DNA from: Prevotellaceae bacterium UBA1746
GTDB taxonomy: Bacteria; Bacteroidota; Bacteroidia; Bacteroidales; Bacteroidaceae
Assembly: GCA_905369775.1 (NCBI GenBank)
Contig: CAJPJR010000010.1
Coordinates: 1 to 45,927, forward strand
Length of the DNA: 45,927 nt
Direction: 5' to 3'
The notes under the pieces were generated by a model, which searched no databases, was not told the DNA's origin, and saw nothing but the letters and a program-made list of their open reading frames with translations. The position numbers and the translations under genes were made by a program. Positions within the stretch are counted from its first letter, which is position 1. Every line of letters begins with the position of its first letter. Below, one piece after another: positions 41,662-45,927 of this stretch.

Positions 41662-41753
41662 TCGTTTTTTCGAAGTGGAATTGCTGTGTGGGAAACGCCA
41701 CCGCGGATTGCACGGTTCGCACAACTGTCCACTTTTCATTGGGTTACCTGTTG

Positions 41754-41784
41754 CAAATATAGCAGCTTCTGTTTGTTTTGCAAA
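41754..41784 (-). promoter_or_regulatory. Consensus promoter of the toxin-antitoxin pair (TTTG - N19 - TATATTTG)
   Basis: On the minus strand TTTG (41784-41781) and TATATTTG (41761-41754) are 19 bases apart, the ideal Bacteroidota layout. The leader before the chosen antitoxin ATG is about 85 bases. Confidence 0.82.
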
Positions 41785-41884
41785 GCGCCGAGCGAAGAAC
41801 TTCATTTACAATGGGCTTTCACAGAGGCATCCCGCCCGTGCGTCTCCATCTCAATATGCTCTCGCACAGCCGCCGAACAGTACA

Positions 41885-41929
41885 GCAGGCGCTCATTCTC
41901 CCTCGAGAATGAGCGCCTGCCTTGTTTTG
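41885..41929. terminator. Long perfect hairpin, probable terminator
   Basis: A perfect 16-bp stem (gcaggcgctcattctc / gagaatgagcgcctgc) with the loop cctc is followed on the plus strand by cttgttttgtg. It lies 100 bases after the flavodiiron gene on the minus strand, where T-rich text is weak. It most likely ends that transcript, possibly in both directions. Confidence 0.65.
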
Positions 41930-42021
41930 TGTTCTATAGTTTGTCGGCACGTCGCGCACCGGGTGGAAAGACTTACCCATCAGCGGACTGTCTGTATTGG
42001 GGGACGCGAACGAAGAGCCGC

Positions 42022-43191
42022 TTAGGCCAGTGCCGCGTCGGCCAGTGCTTCGAGCGCCGGCACGTCGGTGGTGTGCAGCGCACTCTTCACCGTCACCGTC
42101 GGTTCGAGCAGTTCGATGCCCTTCAGCTTTTCGAGCTGTGCCTTCATGCTGCGCGCTGCCGTCGCCGCCCACGTGGCATTTTCGATCAAGCCCACGCGGC
42201 GATTGCGATAGCCCTTCAGTCCGAGTTTGTGGAGGAAGAAGTGCATCGGCGGGAACACATCGGCGTCATAGCTCGAAGCCGCCACGATGAGCGTGCCGAA
42301 GCGGAAGGCGTCGGCCACTGCGTGGTCGATGCTGCCGCGCGCCAAGTCGTGGAGCACCACCTCGGGTGCCCCCTTCTCGCGGAGAATTTCCGCCATGCGG
42401 CGCGCCGCTTTCTTCGTGCCGCCGTGAATGCTGGCAAAGGCCACCACCACGCCCGGCGTTTCCACCTCGTAGCGCGACCAGATGCGGTACAGGCGCAAAG
42501 CCTCGGTCAGTTTTTCGCCCTCCAGCACACGGCCGTGGAGCGAACAGATGAGGCGCACGTCGAATTTCTCCACCTTGTCCAGCGCCTTGCCCACCTGCGG
42601 GCCATATTTGCCGCAGATGTTCACATAGTAGCGGCGCGCTTCCGTCGCCCAGTCGTCGGGGTGCGAATCGTAGGTGCCGAATTTGCCGAACGCGTCGGCC
42701 GTGAACATCGCGCCGTCGCCGTCGTCGTAGGTCATGATCACTTCAGGCCAGTGCACCAGCGGCGCCGTGATGAAGTGCAGCGTGCGACCGCCCAGCGAGA
42801 GCGTGCTGCCGTCTTTCACCGCGAGGGTGCGGCCGCTCAGGTCGAGTCCTTCGTTGAATTGCACCATGAAGTCCAGCGCCTTGGCGCTCGCCACCACCTG
42901 CAGCGAGGGGTATTCGCGCAGCGTGTCGACGATGGCGCCCGTGTGGTCGGGTTCCATGTGTTGCACCACCAGGTAGTCGGGCGTGCGACCGCCCAAGGCC
43001 GTGCGCAAGTTCTCTTTCCACTCTTCTGCACAGCGTGCGTCGACGGTGTCCATGATGCACACCTTCTCGTCGAGAATCACATAACTGTTGTAGCACATGC
43101 CCTCAGGCACGGCATATTGGCTTTCGAAGAGATCGAGATCGCGATCGTCGGTTCCGATGTAACGGATGGTAGAGGTAATGTTGGGATTCAT
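42022..43191 (-). CDS. Flavodiiron protein (FprA/ROO family)
   Basis: A 389-residue flavodiiron protein. These reduce O2 or NO to protect anaerobes. The metal ligands are seen as HMEPDH near residue 80, His in PLVHWPEVI near 145, Asp in ADAFGKFG and His in ICSLHGRVL near 226. The C-terminal flavodoxin domain begins VVVAFASIHGGTKKAARRMA near 250 and binds FMN. No rubredoxin domain follows, so an outside electron donor is needed. It lies 126 bases after the dus gene on the same strand and may share its transcript. The start MNPNITSTIRYIGTDD fits the family. Confidence 0.94.
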   Translation of the reverse strand: MNPNITSTIRYIGTDDRDLDLFESQYAVPEGMCYNSYVILDEKVCIMDTVDARCAEEWKENLRTALGGRTPDYLVVQHMEPDHTGAIVDTLREYPSLQVVASAKALDFMVQFNEGLDLSGRTLAVKDGSTLSLGGRTLHFITAPLVHWPEVIMTYDDGDGAMFTADAFGKFGTYDSHPDDWATEARRYYVNICGKYGPQVGKALDKVEKFDVRLICSLHGRVLEGEKLTEALRLYRIWSRYEVETPGVVVAFASIHGGTKKAARRMAEILREKGAPEVVLHDLARGSIDHAVADAFRFGTLIVAASSYDADVFPPMHFFLHKLGLKGYRNRRVGLIENATWAATAARSMKAQLEKLKGIELLEPTVTVKSALHTTDVPALEALADAALA

Positions 43192-43317
43192 GTCCGAAGT
43201 GTAGAAGAGTTGTTGTTGCTGTTGGGGAGTGCTGTTGGGCGGGCGTCGGTTCGATGCGCGCGCGCCGTGCCGGATTTCGGCGGCATCGCCCGCTGTCGGG
43301 GCGGGCGGGGCGCGGCC

Positions 43318-44241
43318 TCACCCGATTTCGTCCACCGCGCGCAGATAGTTGCGCAGGTTGCCCGCTTTTTGCACTTTCTTGAACGCCTTGCGCCCGATGG
43401 TCGCCTCCGCATAGTCCCAAAAGGGGCGGAGTTTGCGGTGCAGCGCCTCGTCGCCCGGCACGATGCGCGCATAGGCCTCGTGCAGACCGTCGTGCAGGCG
43501 GTGCAGCAGGGCGATTTGTTCGGCGGCCGACCACTCGCGACCGTCGCGCAGTTCGGCACTCAGCGAGGGGCGCGCCAGCAGGCCGCGCCCGATCATCACC
43601 CCGGCCACCGTGGGCTGCGCGGCCACGAAGGCTTCCACGTCGGAGGGGGTGAGCAGGTCGCCGTTGTAGAGGAGCGGATGCGGGCACACGGCGGCGAAGC
43701 GCGCAAAGGCGGCGCGGTCGGCCGTGCCTTTGTAGCCCACCACGCCCAAACGCGGGTGGAGCGTCACGCTCACCAAGGGGGCGGCGGCCACGAGGGGCGC
43801 GAGGCGGTCGAGCTGCGCGGCATCGTCCCAGCCCAAACGGAGTTTCACCGAGAAGGCCAATTCGGGATAGGTGCGCATGCGCTCGAAGATGGCGGCCGCG
43901 CGCTCCGGCAGCGGCAGGAGTCCGCTGCCGCGTCCGTGGCGTGCCTGCAAGGGGAAGGGGCAACCCATGTTGAGGTCGATGCGCCGGTAGCCCAGCGGGG
44001 CGATGACGTCGACCAAGCGCGCCAATTCGTCGGCATCGGCCGCGATGATCTGCGGCACCAGGGGCACCCCCTCGTTGTGTTCGGGGGCGATGTCGCGGAG
44101 GTCTTTGGAGCGCACACCGCCGTGCTCCCACCGCACGAAGGGCGTGTAGTAGGCCGCGATGCCGCCCACCAGTCGGTGGTGCAATCGCCGATAGACGTCG
44201 TCGGTGTAACCTTGAAGCGGAGCGAAGTGCAGCGGTTTCAT
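43318..44241 (-). CDS. dus: tRNA-dihydrouridine synthase
   Basis: A 307-residue flavoenzyme that reduces uridine in the D loop of tRNA. It starts MKPLHFAPLQGYTDDVYRRL, with the FMN-binding PLQGYTD. The catalytic Cys is in LNMGCPFPLQARHGRGSG near residue 97, followed by the basic segment and FSVKLRLGWDD near 136. LHPRLGVVGYKGTADR, YNGDLLTPSDVE and MIGRGLLARPSL are family text. The ATG at 44241 is chosen, because a consensus -7 box overlaps the region just upstream, leaving no room for a longer start. It probably has no leader. Confidence 0.92.
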   Translation of the reverse strand: MKPLHFAPLQGYTDDVYRRLHHRLVGGIAAYYTPFVRWEHGGVRSKDLRDIAPEHNEGVPLVPQIIAADADELARLVDVIAPLGYRRIDLNMGCPFPLQARHGRGSGLLPLPERAAAIFERMRTYPELAFSVKLRLGWDDAAQLDRLAPLVAAAPLVSVTLHPRLGVVGYKGTADRAAFARFAAVCPHPLLYNGDLLTPSDVEAFVAAQPTVAGVMIGRGLLARPSLSAELRDGREWSAAEQIALLHRLHDGLHEAYARIVPGDEALHRKLRPFWDYAEATIGRKAFKKVQKAGNLRNYLRAVDEIG

Positions 44242-44246
44242 GAGTG

Positions 44247-44254
44247 CAAAGTTA
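44247..44254 (-). promoter_or_regulatory. -7 box almost touching the dus start (TAACTTTG)
   Basis: TAACTTTG on the minus strand matches TAnnTTTG and ends six bases before the dus ATG (44241). The transcript would start at or within a base or two of the ATG. Confidence 0.65.
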
Positions 44255-44348
44255 CGGCTTTCTTTTGAATTAAAGATCACGTGCGATAAAAACTCACACG
44301 CTTTCCCTTCTCTGCGCACCCTGTGCGCACAGCTGTGGCGGCCGCCCC

Positions 44349-44640
44349 TCAGGCCGTGGGCGTTGGTTGGGGGAAGTTGAGCAGGGCGTCGCGATAGTAT
44401 TCATATTGCTTTCGACGCAGGGCGATCTCTCGCGGCAGACCTTCCGAAATCGAGTTCGTCAGCGTGTCGAAACGGTCGAGGATGTCGACAATGCGACGCT
44501 GCTCGGACAGAGGGGGATGATTATTTTTGCAAGGTCTTTGGCAGAAACATCTATTACTTTTGCCCCTTTGGCTAATCGCTTCTTTTGGGGTTCATCCGAC
44601 ATTTGGAGTGATGCTAAAAAGAAGAAAGCCGCAGAACAAA
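44349..44640 (-). pseudogene. Remnant of a type I restriction specificity subunit (hsdS), frameshifted
   Basis: On the minus strand the text ending at the TGA at 44349-44351 reads PPLSEQRRIVDILDRFDTL, then TNSISEGLPREIALRRKQYE and YYRDALLNF. This is the conserved C-terminal helix and tail of HsdS proteins. Just upstream, in another frame, lies KGAKVIDVSAKDLAKIIIP, the matching end of the second target-recognition domain. The two parts need a frameshift near 44515-44520. Further upstream the frame soon loses similarity and meets a stop near 44655. No hsdM or hsdR is nearby. It is a decayed gene fragment or a silent cassette end. Confidence 0.78.
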
Positions 44641-44701
44641 TTGTATATTTGAATTAGTATCTGAAAACATGCCACTTGTTTTAAATCAGTAAGCAACGAA
44701 C

Positions 44702-45927
44702 CTATCGTTTTGGATTTAGGCTGAACTTATAGACGAGGTGGAGCATGAGGTAATTGGGGATGACACGATACCACGTTTCGGTGCGCCCCTGTGCATTGAC
44801 CTCGTAGGTGGTATTGGAAAGCTGGTGGAAAAGGTCGCGTCCCTCTAAAGTCAGTTCCCACTTATCGCGCCACAGCGATTGGGTGAGAGAGGCATTGACC
44901 ACACACTCGCTCTTGTTGAACGCGCTGCTCCCATATCCACGGCGACTCAACACCGTCGTTTCGACATTCAGCGTCGTTTTCCACTGTGGGATGGTTTGCT
45001 GAAAGTTGAAACCATAGCGAAAATCGAAGGCCGAGAGAGAGGTTTGCGTGGGGCGATGCCCCCAAGTGCGGCGCCAAAGCAGTCCTCCCAACAGATCGAC
45101 CTTAGTGTGTCGACTTTTATAGCTCAATTTGAGCGACTCGTTGAGATTGACGGTTTCGACCTTGTTGAGCGCAGCATCCGCCATTCCATCAAGGGCGGCA
45201 TAATCCACCGAGTGCCAAACGTCGGCCGCGGTATGGCTATCCACCCACCACTGCTGATTTTGATGCAGAGAGATGGTGGTGTGATAGGACGACTGCCACG
45301 CCCAATTACCACGTACGTTTTCTGGTCGATAGGTCGTTGCTCCAGTCTGTGCCTGGTAGGTAAATCCTTGCGCCACGGAGCGGAGGTGATAAACGAACGA
45401 GGTTTCCGCCCGCCCAGAAGTCATACCGACTCTACGGCTTTGCCATTTGGGCTGATACGAAAGACTGGCATTCCAACGCTGATTGGTTTTCAAGAGAGGA
45501 TTACCCTCGATAATCTCCAAGCTGTTGCGGGCATCGCGATAGGGAATCATATTCATCAATCCAGGAGTGGATGAAGTAAATCCGAGACGAAGCGACCACT
45601 GTTTGTGCCTGAGATAAAAAGAGGGATGAAGTGCAACCATCGTGTAATGGGCAAGCGTGTCCATCGCCCCACGATGATAGTCCAAGCGTTCGCGCTGGAA
45701 GTAAAGTGGCAAAGTCAAGGTGAGGTCGATGGGGAAGTGCTCACTCTTGCTCCGTTTCAAGGTAACTGAAAATTCGTTTTCGTGACGTTGGCTGTGCGAC
45801 GCTGTACTATTCGTCTTGTCGTAAGCCTGCCAAAGCCTCTCGCGATTGGAGGGCAAGAGATTGACCTGCACGCTATCTTCCAAGCCCCAGCCTTTCAAAT
45901 CGCTCAACAGGAAGTATTGGTCATCAC
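44702..45927 (-). CDS. TonB-dependent-receptor-like outer-membrane β-barrel protein, 5' end outside the window
   Basis: At least 408 residues of a large outer-membrane protein, still open at the window edge. The text is a run of alternating strands with many Trp, Tyr and Asn (FPIDLTLTLPLYFQRERLDY, QRWNASLSYQPKWQSRRVG), closing MLHLVYKFSLNPKR. A TonB-family plug or a carboxypeptidase-like domain would be expected upstream. SLEIIEGNPLLKTNQRWN is typical of the barrel in OMP_b-brl_3-type proteins. The substrate is unknown. The stop is at 44702, close to the hsdS remnant. Confidence 0.82.
   Translation of the reverse strand, partial: DDQYFLLSDLKGWGLEDSVQVNLLPSNRERLWQAYDKTNSTASHSQRHENEFSVTLKRSKSEHFPIDLTLTLPLYFQRERLDYHRGAMDTLAHYTMVALHPSFYLRHKQWSLRLGFTSSTPGLMNMIPYRDARNSLEIIEGNPLLKTNQRWNASLSYQPKWQSRRVGMTSGRAETSFVYHLRSVAQGFTYQAQTGATTYRPENVRGNWAWQSSYHTTISLHQNQQWWVDSHTAADVWHSVDYAALDGMADAALNKVETVNLNESLKLSYKSRHTKVDLLGGLLWRRTWGHRPTQTSLSAFDFRYGFNFQQTIPQWKTTLNVETTVLSRRGYGSSAFNKSECVVNASLTQSLWRDKWELTLEGRDLFHQLSNTTYEVNAQGRTETWYRVIPNYLMLHLVYKFSLNPKR

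Noticed and set aside
41686..44268. 860-codon plus-strand frame across the flavodiiron and dus genes
   Set aside because: It runs antisense through two well-supported genes and through the toxin-antitoxin promoter. The product is His/Arg-rich and matches nothing.
44644..44651. TATATTTG on the plus strand near the hsdS remnant
   Set aside because: It matches the -7 box but no plus-strand gene follows, so it is taken as chance.

Overview
The window looks like a chromosomal segment of a fairly GC-rich member of the Bacteroidota, most likely order Bacteroidales. The evidence is repeated promoter boxes of the Bacteroidota type (TAnnTTTG, sometimes with TTTG about 19-20 bases upstream), plus lineage-typical families: a DUF5686 outer-membrane protein, a DUF349 protein, an Omp28-like protein, a type IX-style C-terminal sorting sequence, a Bacteroidota-type TopB and an outer-membrane barrel receptor. 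The genus cannot be fixed from the sequence. No insertion sequence, prophage or CRISPR array was found. Accessory character is limited to the surface-glycan block, a Fic gene, a toxin-antitoxin pair and a decayed hsdS fragment.

Layout. The window opens in the 3' end of a 5S rRNA, followed by a GRP-family sugar transporter, a secreted retropepsin-like protein and mutS2 (minus strand). Divergent from mutS2 is a six-gene surface-glycan operon (5348-10966): flippase, GT8 glycosyltransferase, TagD-like cytidylyltransferase, SDR, LicD-like phosphotransferase and a GNT-I-like glycosyltransferase. It ends at a strong terminator. Three minus-strand tRNAs (two Phe, one Arg) and purA follow, with a divergent FAD-dependent dehydrogenase.

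From 24811 down to 15523 runs a long minus-strand series: rlmN, pdxA, DUF5686, then a tight five-gene module of NTP transferase, ATP-grasp enzyme, CDP-alcohol phosphotransferase, multi-pass flippase-like protein and HAD hydrolase. The last three overlap by ATGA. This module looks like a CTP-dependent polar-lipid or polyol-phosphate pathway and is the most attractive candidate for an undescribed system.

From 25157 to 33270 there are a 110-residue protein that is almost only a signal peptide and a sorting domain, an NYN nuclease fused to a cold-shock domain, a 716-residue helical protein of unknown function, a DUF349 protein, CorA and an Omp28-like thiol protein. Then come topB and an orphan FecE-like ATPase, and a metal operon (38773-36317) in which both the permease and the AraC-type regulator carry heavy-metal-associated (HMA) domains.

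The last part holds a Fic AMP transferase with direct repeats around its promoter, an AlkD-like DNA glycosylase, a YafQ/RHH toxin-antitoxin pair, a flavodiiron protein and a tRNA-dihydrouridine synthase with an apparently leaderless promoter. It ends with an unlisted hsdS remnant and a truncated outer-membrane barrel gene running off the window.
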